This document shows, piece after piece, positions 8,172-17,167 of a stretch of DNA of 64,000 nt. Both the position numbers and the translations under genes were made by a program. The notes beneath the pieces were generated by a model. It saw nothing but the letters and a program-made list of their open reading frames with translations, ran no database searches and was not told where the DNA came from. Origin of the DNA: CAYHHI01 sp964356335 (GTDB lineage: Bacteria > Arandabacterota > Arandabacteria > Arandabacterales > Arandabacteraceae); NCBI GenBank assembly GCA_964356335.1, contig CAYHHI010000010.1:1-64000 (forward strand), in the 5' to 3' direction. Position 1 is the stretch's first letter; the number at the start of each line of letters is the position of its first letter.

Positions 8172-9182
8172 TCAACCTTCGATCTCGATGGCGCAGCTGC
8201 CGCCACGCAGCGACTTCTCAGCCGCCTCGAGCACGCTGACAACTTGGCGGCCCGATTCTCCGTCGGTGATGGGCTTCACACCTTTCATGATACAGTCAAG
8301 GAAATGTTGGCATTCGGCCTTGAGCGGCTCGACAAGGTCTATCTTGGGAATGTAGATGTCCCCAACTCTCAGGGTCAGCGATTCGCCATAGTTGCCGTAG
8401 GATGGCACGAAGTCAACCCCCTTGTCGTAGATACGCAGCTTCTCGGTGGCCTGCATATCATCGAGGACAGCCATCTTCTTATCCCCGACAACCGTCACCT
8501 GCCTTATCTTGTGGGGATCAAGCCAGCTCACGTGCAGATGGGCCATCACGTTGTCGGCAAAATGAATGGTGACAAAGACAACATCGTAAATCCCTTTCCT
8601 CACATATGCCTGACCGGTTGCGGAGACCCACTGGGCCTTGGATCCGACCAGGTGCGTTACCACAGATATATCGTGGGTGGCGAAACTCCAGAGGGCGCTC
8701 TCTTCTTTCCTTATTCTTCCTAGATTTACGCGAGTCGTATATATGTAAAGAATCTTGCCTAGATAGCCTTCGTCTATGTATTGCTTGAGTCTTATGACCC
8801 CCCTGTGATACCTCAGAAGATGTCCCACAAGCAGCACCATCTTCTGCTTTGCCGCGAGATCGATCAGCTCCCTCGCCTCGGCTGAGTTGAGGGCAATCGG
8901 CTTCTCAACCAGAACGTGCTTACCCGCCATCAGGCACTTGCGCGTGATATCGTAATGGCTATCGGATCCTGTCGCGACAACCACGGCCTCAACTTCCTTG
9001 TCAGAGACAAGCGCATCCACGCTCTCGGTGAACTTCACATGCGGGTAGAGTGTGGCCAGCCTTTCAATCCTCTTGCGATCGCTGTCGCAGACCGTGACAA
9101 GGCGCGCATCGGCAATCTCATCCATTATTCTTACGAAATTGGGGCCCCAGTAACCCACCCCCACTACAGCGACCTTTACCAT
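8172..9182 (-). CDS. Gfo/Idh/MocA family sugar-nucleotide dehydrogenase (WbpB-like)
   Basis: NAD(P)-dependent oxidoreductase of 336 aa. The Rossmann motif VAVVGVGYWGPN is at the very N-terminus, the conserved GKHVLVEKPIAL (catalytic EKP) falls near residue 97, and the C-terminal half is the alpha/beta substrate domain. Likely reaction: oxidation of the C3 hydroxyl of a UDP-HexNAcA before transamination, as in WbpB. The ATG has a strong GGAGG 5 nt upstream. It is followed 13 nt later by the acyltransferase, and the three genes make a functional unit. Confidence 0.88.
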   Translation of the reverse strand: MVKVAVVGVGYWGPNFVRIMDEIADARLVTVCDSDRKRIERLATLYPHVKFTESVDALVSDKEVEAVVVATGSDSHYDITRKCLMAGKHVLVEKPIALNSAEARELIDLAAKQKMVLLVGHLLRYHRGVIRLKQYIDEGYLGKILYIYTTRVNLGRIRKEESALWSFATHDISVVTHLVGSKAQWVSATGQAYVRKGIYDVVFVTIHFADNVMAHLHVSWLDPHKIRQVTVVGDKKMAVLDDMQATEKLRIYDKGVDFVPSYGNYGESLTLRVGDIYIPKIDLVEPLKAECQHFLDCIMKGVKPITDGESGRQVVSVLEAAEKSLRGGSCAIEIEG

Positions 9183-9234
9183 CGAAACCTCCGATCACCC
9201 GGTGTCAATCCGGTACTGCTGCATACCCGTGTCG

Positions 9235-10158
9235 CTACATCTTGAAGAACTCTATCGTCTGGCGAAGGCCCTCATCAAGCGGCACCTCTGGCTGCCAGCC
9301 GAGCAGCTCGCGCGCCCTCGTGATGTCGGGCTGCCTCACTTTGGGATCGTCAACCGGCAACCTCTGGAACACGATGTCGCTCCGGCTGCCCGTGAGTTCA
9401 ATGATCCTGGTTGCGAAATCGCTTATTCTCATTTCGGTCGGGTTGCCGAGATTAACGGGCTCGTTCACATCAGATATCAGAAGCCTGTAAAGGCCTTCCA
9501 CGAGATCGCTCACATAGCAGAAACTTCTTGTCTGGTTCCCGTCACCAAAGACCGTCAGAGGCTTTCCGGATAGGGCCTGCGTGATGAAATTGGGAACCAC
9601 TCGGCCATCGCCTGAACGCATCCTGGGCCCGTAGGTGTTGAAGATCCTGGCGATCTTGGTGTCAATGCCATGGGTCCGGTGATAGGCGAACGTCATCGCC
9701 TCGCCGAAACGCTTGGCTTCGTCATAGACGCCGCGCGGCCCTATGGGATTAACGTTTCCCCAGTACTCTTCGCGCTGCGGATGGACCAGAGGATCGCCAT
9801 AGACCTCAGATGAGGACGCCAGGAGGAACCTGGCCTCCTTGTCCCTGGCAAGCCCGAGGGCCTTGTGCGTTCCGAGGGCACCAACCTTGAGCGTCTGAAT
9901 GGGGTACTCGAGGTAATCCACGGGGCTCGCGGGTGACGCAAAGTGAAGCACCGCATCGACCGGCCCGCTGATATAGATGTATTCCGTGACATCATGCAGG
10001 ATGAACTTGAACCTGTCATGGCCCGCAAGATGTTCTATATTCCTGGTGGAACCTGTGATCAGGTTATCGAGCCCGATCACCGCATGGCCCTTCGCGAGAA
10101 GACAATCGCAAAGATGCGATCCAAGAAAACCGGCGGCACCCGTGACTACTATTCTCAT
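9235..10158 (-). CDS. NAD-dependent epimerase/dehydratase, UDP-glucuronate decarboxylase-like
   Basis: Extended short-chain dehydrogenase of 307 aa: NAD motif GAAGFLGSHLCDCL at the N-terminus and catalytic YDEAKRFGEAM preceded by ASSSEVYGDP. The EEYWGNVNPIGPRGVYDEAK arrangement is characteristic of UDP-xylose synthases rather than 4-epimerases. With Ugd in the same operon supplying UDP-glucuronate, the likely product is UDP-xylose (or the 4-keto-pentose intermediate). The exact product cannot be proved by motif alone. Confidence 0.82.
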   Translation of the reverse strand: MRIVVTGAAGFLGSHLCDCLLAKGHAVIGLDNLITGSTRNIEHLAGHDRFKFILHDVTEYIYISGPVDAVLHFASPASPVDYLEYPIQTLKVGALGTHKALGLARDKEARFLLASSSEVYGDPLVHPQREEYWGNVNPIGPRGVYDEAKRFGEAMTFAYHRTHGIDTKIARIFNTYGPRMRSGDGRVVPNFITQALSGKPLTVFGDGNQTRSFCYVSDLVEGLYRLLISDVNEPVNLGNPTEMRISDFATRIIELTGSRSDIVFQRLPVDDPKVRQPDITRARELLGWQPEVPLDEGLRQTIEFFKM

Positions 10159-10301
10159 CGCTATCTCATCTCCACCTTCTCGATCCGTCCCTCAGGCCTT
10201 CTCCAATCTCTTGCCGGCCACGACCCTATCTCCGTTCTGCGCTATCTCCGCCCCCCACCTCATGCCCCCTCCTCATACCCCGTCCTCATGCCTCCTTGGT
10301 C
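10159..10301. other. pyrimidine-rich linker between rmlB and the UXS-like gene
   Basis: This spacer of about 140 bp holds no gene. The plus strand is strongly C/T-biased with short imprecise repeats of CCTCAT and CCCC, so the transcript of the minus-strand operon would be G/A-rich. A similar spacer lies at 34306-34452. No terminator hairpin with a T-run was seen in it. Confidence 0.5.
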
Positions 10302-11318
10302 CTACCCTATCTCCGAATACATCCTCTTGTAGTATTCCAGGAACTCCCCGCTCTTTATCCTCTCCCACCATTGTCTGTTCTTGAGATACCACTCAACGGT
10401 CATCGCAAGGCCTCGGTCGAAATCAACTTCGGCCCTCCATCCGAGCATCGACCTGATCTTATCAGTCTTCACGGCGTGTCTGAGGACGTGCCCAGGCCGG
10501 TCTTTAACCATCTGCACCATGGTGCGGGGTTTGCCCAGGGCCTTCAGGATCCGCTCGGCCATATCAAGCACGCTCACCTCAACACCGCTTCCGATATTCA
10601 AGACCTCGCCTTCAAGCCCTTCGGCATTGATCACGGCGTCCAGCGCTCTTGCATGATCGAGCACATAGATCCAGTCACGCGTGTTTTCCCCCGTGCCATA
10701 AACGGGCATAGGCTTGTCTTCAATCGCATTGGTCACGAACAGAGGCACCATCTTCTCAGGATACTGATTGGGGCCGTAGTTGTTGGTGCACCTGGTTATG
10801 ACAACCGGGGTCCCGTAGGTCACAAAGTAGGAATAGGCCAGCCGGTCAGCACCGGCCTTGCTTGCAGCATATGGGCTCTGGGGCATCAGCGGGGACATCT
10901 CGCTTGAGGGCTCACTTCCCGCATTCCCATAGACTTCGTCGGTCGAGATCTGAATGAATTTGGGTATACCGAGTTTCCTCGTGGCCTCGAGCAGGACGTG
11001 GGTTCCATAGACATCGGTCTTTATGAAACTCGCCGGGTCCCCTATCGACCTGTCCACATGGGTCTCGGCGGCGAAGTTCACGATGCAGTCGCACCCCCTG
11101 ACCGAGGTCTCCACCGCTTTCTCATCACAGATGTCGCCGCGGATGAACCTGTATCGGGGGTCACCTTCTGCCTCTTTGAGGTTGTCAAGGTTGCCGGCGT
11201 AGGTGAGCTTATCCAGGACAACGACTTCAGTCTGGGGGTACTTACCAAGGATATACCTGGTGAAATGGCTTCCTATGAAACCGGCCCCGCCCGTTATCAG
11301 AAGCTTCCTTGGCACCAT
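10302..11318 (-). CDS. rmlB: dTDP-glucose 4,6-dehydratase
   Basis: A 338-aa SDR enzyme that converts dTDP-glucose to dTDP-4-keto-6-deoxyglucose. The N-terminal LLITGGAGFIGSHFTRYI, the DKLTYAGNLDNL nucleotide segment and the catalytic SPYAASKAGADRLAYSY are typical of RmlB. ISTDEVYGNAG contains the DE pair that separates the dehydratase from epimerases. The ATG overlaps the stop of the preceding RmlC-like gene by one base (TAATG). No rmlA or rmlD is in the window, so the dTDP-sugar pathway must be completed elsewhere. Confidence 0.93.
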   Translation of the reverse strand: MVPRKLLITGGAGFIGSHFTRYILGKYPQTEVVVLDKLTYAGNLDNLKEAEGDPRYRFIRGDICDEKAVETSVRGCDCIVNFAAETHVDRSIGDPASFIKTDVYGTHVLLEATRKLGIPKFIQISTDEVYGNAGSEPSSEMSPLMPQSPYAASKAGADRLAYSYFVTYGTPVVITRCTNNYGPNQYPEKMVPLFVTNAIEDKPMPVYGTGENTRDWIYVLDHARALDAVINAEGLEGEVLNIGSGVEVSVLDMAERILKALGKPRTMVQMVKDRPGHVLRHAVKTDKIRSMLGWRAEVDFDRGLAMTVEWYLKNRQWWERIKSGEFLEYYKRMYSEIG

Positions 11319-11779
11319 TAGCCGTCCCTCGTCGTCCAGTCATATGGAATCTCTCCGCCGTGCGGATCGATCCTGTATTCGTCGGGGCTCGCATGGTTGT
11401 AAGGCATATCGGGGCAATTTATGAGGTAACCGGCCTCAGGGCCGGCGGCTTTCAAGCCGTGCACGACCAGGGGCGGAATGGTAAGCAGAATCGGGTTCTT
11501 CTCCCCCATGAAAAACTCATTTACGATGCCGCAGGTCTTGGAGTTTTCCCGCCTATCGAAGAGCACGACCTTCAGCATGCCCTTGACCACAGTGAAGTAG
11601 TCCGTCTGCAACTTGTGATAATGCCAGCCCTTCACGATCCCCGGATATGCAACCGAAAGATACACCTGTCCGAACTTCCTGAAGATCGGGTCATCGCACC
11701 TCAGCATCTCCATCAAGAATCCACGCTCGTCAGGGATCACCTTCAGCTGCTTTATCGCGACACCTTCTATGATCGGCAT
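11318..11779 (-). CDS. RmlC-type dTDP-4-dehydrorhamnose 3,5-epimerase family protein
   Basis: A 153-aa cupin that begins MPIIEGVAIKQLKVIPDERG and carries the active-site His region as GIVKGWHYHK in place of the more usual RGLHxQ. It is close in size to, but a little shorter than, standard RmlC (about 180 aa). The ATG at 11779 has AAGGAGGG 5 nt before it; the frame is open further back but that part overlaps ugd. It may be an epimerase or a 3,4-ketoisomerase-like relative acting on the RmlB product; the variant His motif leaves this open. Confidence 0.8.
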   Translation of the reverse strand: MPIIEGVAIKQLKVIPDERGFLMEMLRCDDPIFRKFGQVYLSVAYPGIVKGWHYHKLQTDYFTVVKGMLKVVLFDRRENSKTCGIVNEFFMGEKNPILLTIPPLVVHGLKAAGPEAGYLINCPDMPYNHASPDEYRIDPHGGEIPYDWTTRDG

Positions 11780-11780
11780 C

Positions 11781-13097
11781 TCAGCCCTCCTTGGGTGCAC
11801 GGCCCACACTATAGTACGTGAATCCAAGCTCTCGCATCCTTGAAGGTTCATAGATGTTTCTGCAATCAACGATGATGGGGGACTTCATGCGGCGCTTGAC
11901 CTTGTCGAGATCAATGTCTCTGAATTCGTTCCACTCGGTGGTAAAGACAGCGGCATCAGCATCCTTCACAGCCTCGAAGACATCAGACGAGAATGCCGCG
12001 CCTTTGAGAATATGCTTGGCCTGTTCCATGGCCACGGGATCGTAGGCCCTCAGGATGGCGCCCTTTGCCAGAAGGTCCCGCGCGATGTCTATCGCGGGGG
12101 CATCCCTCAGATCATCGGTGTCGGGCTTAAACGCAAGGCCGAGCATTGCAACCGTTTTGCCCTTGACACTACCCAGTGCTTTTTCGATCTTCTCAACCAT
12201 GCGACGGCGCTGCGTTTCATTTACGGCAATCACTGATTTCACAATTCTGAGGTCATAGCCGACTCGCTCCGCGGTCTTGACCAGGGCCATGGTATCCTTA
12301 GGGAAGCACGAGCCCCCGTAGCCCGCGCCTGCACGCAAGAACTTCGGGCCGATCCTGTCATCAAGGCCCATAGCCCTTGCGACCATGGTAACGTCGGCCC
12401 CTACGGCCTCGCACAGGTTTGCGATCTCGTTCATGAAGGATATCTTGGTCGCCAAGAAAGCATTGGAAGCATACTTGATCATCTCTGCGGTCTTGACGTC
12501 GGTCCGTATGACGGGTGTATCCTCGAGGATCAGAGGTTTGTAGATCTCGGTCATCACGTCAAAGGCTCTCTCGCTCGAGGCTCCGAGCACGATTCTGGCC
12601 GGTTTCATGAAATCCTCAATGGCAGAGCCCTCGCGCAGGAACTCGGGATTGGAGACCACGTCAAAGGGATGACCTGTCGCAGAGGTCTCGCGGATCAGGC
12701 GTTCGACAAGGTTACAGGTGCCTGCCGGCACGGTGCTCTTGAGGACGACCACTTTGTACCCATTAAGATTCTCACCCACACTCCTTGCCACCTTCTCGAC
12801 ATAGGAAAGGTCGGCCTGACCCTCCGCACTCATCGGCGTCCCAACGGCGACAAGAACGACGGTGGAGAACTCGATTCCCCACTTGATATCGCTTGAAAAG
12901 GAGAGCCTGCCACGGTCAACGTTTCGCTTGACGATCTCCTGGAGACCGGGTTCGTAGAAGGGCACTTCGCACTTCTTCAGGGTTGCGATCTTGGCATCAT
13001 CAATGTCAACGCACCTCACGATGTTGCCGAAATCGGCAAGGCATGCCCCTGTAACAAGGCCGACATAACCCGTACCTGTGACGCAGATGTTGTACAC
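11781..13097 (-). CDS. ugd: UDP-glucose 6-dehydrogenase
   Basis: A 438-aa UDP-sugar dehydrogenase that oxidises UDP-glucose (or a UDP-HexNAc) to the uronic acid with two NAD. The NAD motif is VTGTGYVGLVTGACLADFGN and the catalytic Cys is in GAGYGGSCFPKDTMAL; the LGLAFKPDTDDLRDAPA segment begins the C-terminal domain. The start is GTG with GGGACGG upstream. It is the first gene of the operon. Besides UDP-glucuronate for the UXS-like enzyme, the Wbp-like trio would need a UDP-HexNAc uronic acid, so relaxed specificity or another dehydrogenase is possible. Confidence 0.92.
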   Translation of the reverse strand: MYNICVTGTGYVGLVTGACLADFGNIVRCVDIDDAKIATLKKCEVPFYEPGLQEIVKRNVDRGRLSFSSDIKWGIEFSTVVLVAVGTPMSAEGQADLSYVEKVARSVGENLNGYKVVVLKSTVPAGTCNLVERLIRETSATGHPFDVVSNPEFLREGSAIEDFMKPARIVLGASSERAFDVMTEIYKPLILEDTPVIRTDVKTAEMIKYASNAFLATKISFMNEIANLCEAVGADVTMVARAMGLDDRIGPKFLRAGAGYGGSCFPKDTMALVKTAERVGYDLRIVKSVIAVNETQRRRMVEKIEKALGSVKGKTVAMLGLAFKPDTDDLRDAPAIDIARDLLAKGAILRAYDPVAMEQAKHILKGAAFSSDVFEAVKDADAAVFTTEWNEFRDIDLDKVKRRMKSPIIVDCRNIYEPSRMRELGFTYYSVGRAPKEG

Positions 13098-13141
13098 AGT
13101 GAGCCGTCCCTGTAGAGATGCTCCTATCCACTCAATAGCCT

Positions 13142-13164
13142 CAGGCCGAGTATGCTTCGGCCTG
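13142..13164. repeat. inverted repeat in the ugd leader
   Basis: Arms CAGGCCGA (13142-13149) and TCGGCCTG (13157-13164) with a 7-nt loop form an 8-bp GC-rich hairpin in the 5' leader of the polysaccharide operon. No U-run follows it in either direction, so it is not a canonical terminator. Confidence 0.5.
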
Positions 13165-13180
13165 CCTAACTTGTTTCGGC

Positions 13181-13197
13181 TGACAGGTTACCTGTCA
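13181..13197. promoter_or_regulatory. 17-bp perfect palindrome, candidate operator of the polysaccharide operon
   Basis: TGACAGGT-T-ACCTGTCA is a perfect dyad with 8-bp arms. It covers the expected transcription start (about 13195) of the promoter at 13202-13230, a position where a bound repressor would block initiation. No regulator gene adjoins it. Confidence 0.55.
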
Positions 13198-13201
13198 TAA
13201 G

Positions 13202-13230
13202 AGTTTACTTGGTGGCACCGGCAAAGTCAA
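13202..13230 (-). promoter_or_regulatory. sigma70-type promoter of the polysaccharide operon
   Basis: Minus strand TTGACT (13225-13230), 17-nt spacer, TAAACT (13202-13207). The start would fall about 100 bp before the ugd GTG, giving a leader that contains the palindrome at 13181-13197 and the hairpin at 13142-13164. Confidence 0.6.
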
Positions 13231-13341
13231 AGCCTAAGGACGGCTCCCTGGCCCATCCTGTGACCGCCCTGAGATGCGTGGTTCCAGGAGGCCTGCGATG
13301 ACCACGGTGTGATGGGAATCGGGAGGGGCTATGGGGCAGGG

Positions 13342-16300
13342 TCATTTAACTATGGCGACTTTGCCGGTCGAGGCCTGATCGCCCGAGCCAACCCTCACGA
13401 CGTAGATCCCGCTTGCCACGGGTCGGCCGCAATGGTCGAGACCGTTCCATGAGACCAGAGGCCGATCATCGGCCGTCGTACTGGTCAAGGTCTGCACCAG
13501 CCTGCCCGAAACGTCAAAGACTTCCGCAGAATGTCCGGTTGGCCCTATGCCGCGGAAATATACGTCAACATTGCCTCTTGATGGGTTCGGCAAGATGAGA
13601 AGGCTCCCGTGAAGACGGTTGCGGTCACGAGGTTTCACGCCGGAATATGAGAGAATGTTGAGCCTGAGGGTCACCGCCTCGCTCCCATAGGGCGGAATCT
13701 GGAAGTGCCAGCGTGGGTTGACCTCCAGGCCGAAGACATCCTCCTCGCCATTGATTGACGTGGGCGAATCCAGGAATTCGAAGAGAAGCCCTCTGTTACT
13801 CAGGACATTCGCCACACCACGCATTGAGTCATCGAAAACCGAAGAGGTGTCCTCACCATCCCAGTATCTGAGCGCCTTCTTCCCTGACATCATGACACCC
13901 AGGCAATCGGGGGTCAGTCCGTTTTCAACCTCTATGTCGATGTTGACAGGCTGAGATGAAGCCGATGAGAACGCATACTCAACTGACAGCGAGTGGTCTG
14001 CCGCTGTGATCCGCTTGGTAACACCAGTCGCCCCAAGCTCGTAATGGAACTCCACATAGTTTGAGTCCAGGCCGTACGTCAGGATCCTGTTCACAAGATC
14101 CCGCTGGGGCACGCTGTTGATCCAGATGGAATCATTGAAACAACGGCGCCGTGCCTCGAAAGTCCATTGGTGTATCTCGGGATAGATCATATTGCCGCTG
14201 AGCCAGGGATAAGCCTGGCTTCCGCGTGCTACCGGAGCGTAGGCGTTGTCATTGGTGTAGGTCTCACCATAGGAACGCATGAAGTTCTCGTTGCCGACCA
14301 ACTCCTTGCCGTCCTCGAGATCAAACCAGTAGAGAAGCTTTCCGCCATAGGGTGAAAGCACGAAAAGGTCGGCCGGTCCCACAAACACGACTTCCTGGAT
14401 GGTGTCGCCGTTGATGTCCTGGGTGCTCGCCACTTCGCCGCCTGCCGCGAGCGCATACCTTGCGGCACGGGCACTCACCAGGGCATCTCGAGCGAGATCC
14501 CACTGGGTCGTCCCAACCATCCCGCCGTAATTATGCACAGCGAACTCATACTGATGCGCACAGAGCGTGAACCAGGCATGATCCATGAGGCTTCGTGCCA
14601 CAACCGTGTCCGGCGCGAACTGACTGAAACTCGAGTGAATCGTGTTAAGCGTATCTCGGATCGAATCGAAGAACTCTCTATAGGCCTCTGCCTCGGGCGC
14701 ACCGTTCTCCGTAAACCAGGCGTCCCTTCCCATCCAGTCCGCAGCACCATCGGCAATCGGCGATAGGTCCTCGATGGGCTCATGCGTTCCCATAAACTCG
14801 CTGTAGGTCGTGACCTTTATTCTTGGGTCGCGCTCAAAGGCGACGAGGAGTTTGTTGAGGTTGGCAAAATCAACCTGCGGATTCTCGCCGGATTCATAAT
14901 CCCAGAGGCCCGTTGCCTCCATATCCTCATGGTAACAGACGGCGTACTGATCATTCTGGTCCTCGTTGTAGAGGTTCCTCAGGAATGACATCACGCTTGC
15001 AGTGTCTCCGCTGTCTATGGCGCCGTTTACCATGCCCTCGAAGGTCTTGTCGTCGTTGAAGACATTGACTGTCTTGCCGTTCCAGGTCGTGGTTCGAACC
15101 GCATATTCGCTTCCCGTGATCCCGCTTTCGATCAGGATATGATCCTCAATCTGGACGTTCTCGTAGCCGTTGTCGGCGAGCAGTTTGACGATGTTCTGAG
15201 TCCACACCCTCTCTGGATTCCAGAAGCTTATAGGTGTTGCGCCAAACGTCGCCTCGATCAAGGCTTTGTGAATTGCGATCTGGTGCTGGTTCATCTGGAA
15301 GTCGCTCTCTGAGATCCTGGTCGAATAGATGATGTTCTGAGCGTACGTGCTCCCCACGATCTCGAACTGCCCGTCCACAACGCCCTGGCGCAGGATCTCT
15401 ATGGTCTCGGGATCGAACCACAGGAGATCGCTTATGAGGCTGCCGGAGAAGTGGATCATGAACTTCAGCGAGGGGTGCGCCCTGAGCGTCTGGAGCACGC
15501 CTTTGTAACATGCGCGGTTTCCCACTTTGCCGTAGGGAACAAGATTCTGGTTTGCGTGGAAAAGGAGCACGACGTCGAGGCGCCGCATGGGCTCGTTGAT
15601 CCTGACCTCGACAAGTGTGGTCTCCGACTCACTCTGGAGGCCCGCGAGGTCACGGCACCTTGCCACAACCCGGTAAGTCCCATCCACGACCGTCTGCCCC
15701 AACTGGTTCTTCCCATCCCACACGGCAGTGAGAATGCTCTCGGCAAATGAACTGTCAGATAGAGGCCTCACCGGCAAGCCCGCGGAATCATAGACCTTGA
15801 GCCACACGTGGCCGGGTTCGCTTAGTTCGGCAGTGATAAGAGATGTGTCTTTGTACCCGTCGCCGTTGGGAGAAAACACCGATGGCTGAGCTTCGAGGTG
15901 CGTGACGGCCGGGCCGGTGACATCCGGCGTGACCGACACCAAAAAAGGAGCGGACGGACTGGGAAGCGTGCTCGAGTTGGTTCCGTCCGTTGCGGATATG
16001 TAATACTGGAGTCCTTCCACATCTACCTTCGAGCCGGGTATAGTGGCCCGCCAGCCTGTGGCGCTTGTCCGCCCCATCGTGACCTCTTGGTAAGCCAGGC
16101 CGGGCTTCCTCACAAAGACGCTCGCCCCGACAACAACGTCGTCGGTAATCTCGGCAGTGATTGGGAGCGGAATGTGTGCCTCCCAGGAAGCCGGTGCGCT
16201 ATGAGATATCGAAGGAGATACGGCATCCGCCCTGTTAACGAGTATGGGCCGCACCCCAGGCGTCGCATTGTAATTCGCAAGCAGCGCCTCCTGTCTCACA

Positions 16301-16974
16301 CCGGCTTGGGCAACCATGTCGATGACGTTTGAATCCCATTGGCTGTCGTCGCCCCCTCCGAGGACCCACTGGCCGGCATTTTTCATGACCGCTCTCACCC
16401 TGCCGGGGTCGTAGCCGCTCTGACTCAGCATGAGGACTACGTATTTCCAGGCCGCGGCCGGCGTGCCTATGACACTCTTCGGCACCTCGACACTTATGAC
16501 ACGGTGTGCCTGGTCAACACTCGTGGCCACGCCTGATGTGAAGGTATTTCCGCTGGCATCGATCACGTTGGTCTGGAAGTGGTCAAAAGGCGGGGCACAC
16601 CAGACGCAATACTCCCATGCGCTTGACGGCGAGAATTCGACATTCCTCCGCTCGAGGCTCGCCGTCGATCCCGAGCCAAGGGCGCCATCCTTGTCTATAT
16701 AGATATCGATGCTCTGGAGAGAGAAACCCGCGCCTGAGCCCCACGGATCCGAGACCGCGCCGGCTATCTCGATTTCGAATCTTGCTTTGGTTCCGACGTC
16801 GCGGGCGGAGAACCTTACAATATCGAACGAGCCGGACGTGAAGACAGCATCCAGCGGATAGACATAGGTGCCTGGCCCATGATCGTCACCCTGCGGATCG
16901 GTCAGGGTCAGCTCATATGAGGAGGCAGATTGGCAGACCGCCAGGAGGAGGCAGGCAATCAACATGGATTTCAA
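13342..16974 (-). CDS. secreted GH57 glycoside hydrolase with DOMON-like N-terminus and FlgD/Ig-like C-terminal tail
   Basis: A 1210-aa exported protein. Domains in order: signal peptide (about 1-19); a glucodextranase-type DOMON/Ig module starting LTLTDPQGDDHGPGTY; an Ig-like region; a FlgD-Ig segment (FSPNGDGYKDT); a GH57 catalytic region from about residue 465 with LLFHANQN, GQFEIVGSTYAQNI, the predicted nucleophile Glu in FWNPERVW near residue 580 and YHEDMEATGLW near 680; and a final FlgD-Ig tail ending GKVAIVK. GH57 enzymes cleave or transfer alpha-glucans with retention. The TTG start has GGGGG 6 nt upstream; ATG at 16965 is an alternative. The tail resembles cell-surface sorting modules of FCB bacteria. 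Substrate is unknown. Confidence 0.85.
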   Translation of the reverse strand: MKSMLIACLLLAVCQSASSYELTLTDPQGDDHGPGTYVYPLDAVFTSGSFDIVRFSARDVGTKARFEIEIAGAVSDPWGSGAGFSLQSIDIYIDKDGALGSGSTASLERRNVEFSPSSAWEYCVWCAPPFDHFQTNVIDASGNTFTSGVATSVDQAHRVISVEVPKSVIGTPAAAWKYVVLMLSQSGYDPGRVRAVMKNAGQWVLGGGDDSQWDSNVIDMVAQAGVRQEALLANYNATPGVRPILVNRADAVSPSISHSAPASWEAHIPLPITAEITDDVVVGASVFVRKPGLAYQEVTMGRTSATGWRATIPGSKVDVEGLQYYISATDGTNSSTLPSPSAPFLVSVTPDVTGPAVTHLEAQPSVFSPNGDGYKDTSLITAELSEPGHVWLKVYDSAGLPVRPLSDSSFAESILTAVWDGKNQLGQTVVDGTYRVVARCRDLAGLQSESETTLVEVRINEPMRRLDVVLLFHANQNLVPYGKVGNRACYKGVLQTLRAHPSLKFMIHFSGSLISDLLWFDPETIEILRQGVVDGQFEIVGSTYAQNIIYSTRISESDFQMNQHQIAIHKALIEATFGATPISFWNPERVWTQNIVKLLADNGYENVQIEDHILIESGITGSEYAVRTTTWNGKTVNVFNDDKTFEGMVNGAIDSGDTASVMSFLRNLYNEDQNDQYAVCYHEDMEATGLWDYESGENPQVDFANLNKLLVAFERDPRIKVTTYSEFMGTHEPIEDLSPIADGAADWMGRDAWFTENGAPEAEAYREFFDSIRDTLNTIHSSFSQFAPDTVVARSLMDHAWFTLCAHQYEFAVHNYGGMVGTTQWDLARDALVSARAARYALAAGGEVASTQDINGDTIQEVVFVGPADLFVLSPYGGKLLYWFDLEDGKELVGNENFMRSYGETYTNDNAYAPVARGSQAYPWLSGNMIYPEIHQWTFEARRRCFNDSIWINSVPQRDLVNRILTYGLDSNYVEFHYELGATGVTKRITAADHSLSVEYAFSSASSQPVNIDIEVENGLTPDCLGVMMSGKKALRYWDGEDTSSVFDDSMRGVANVLSNRGLLFEFLDSPTSINGEEDVFGLEVNPRWHFQIPPYGSEAVTLRLNILSYSGVKPRDRNRLHGSLLILPNPSRGNVDVYFRGIGPTGHSAEVFDVSGRLVQTLTSTTADDRPLVSWNGLDHCGRPVASGIYVVRVGSGDQASTGKVAIVK

Positions 16975-17017
16975 GTGCTACCCCCTTTCCCACCGGGTAT
17001 GTACTTCACCTTCTTCT

Positions 17018-17046
17018 ATTGTAACACCGGCCTCGCCCTCAGTCAA
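17018..17046 (-). promoter_or_regulatory. sigma70-type promoter for the GH57 gene
   Basis: Minus strand TTGACT (17041-17046), 17-nt spacer, TACAAT (17018-17023); both boxes are five of six. Transcription would start near 17011, about 37 nt before the TTG start. Confidence 0.62.
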
Positions 17047-17167
17047 ACCCGTCTAACGGCCAAGCTCAAGGAGACTGCACTTTGTGCCGAAATCCATCTA
17101 GACGAACGCCAAGGCGTTTCACCAAATACCATGGGTAATTGAAACAACCTGAGAAAGGAGACGCGTC

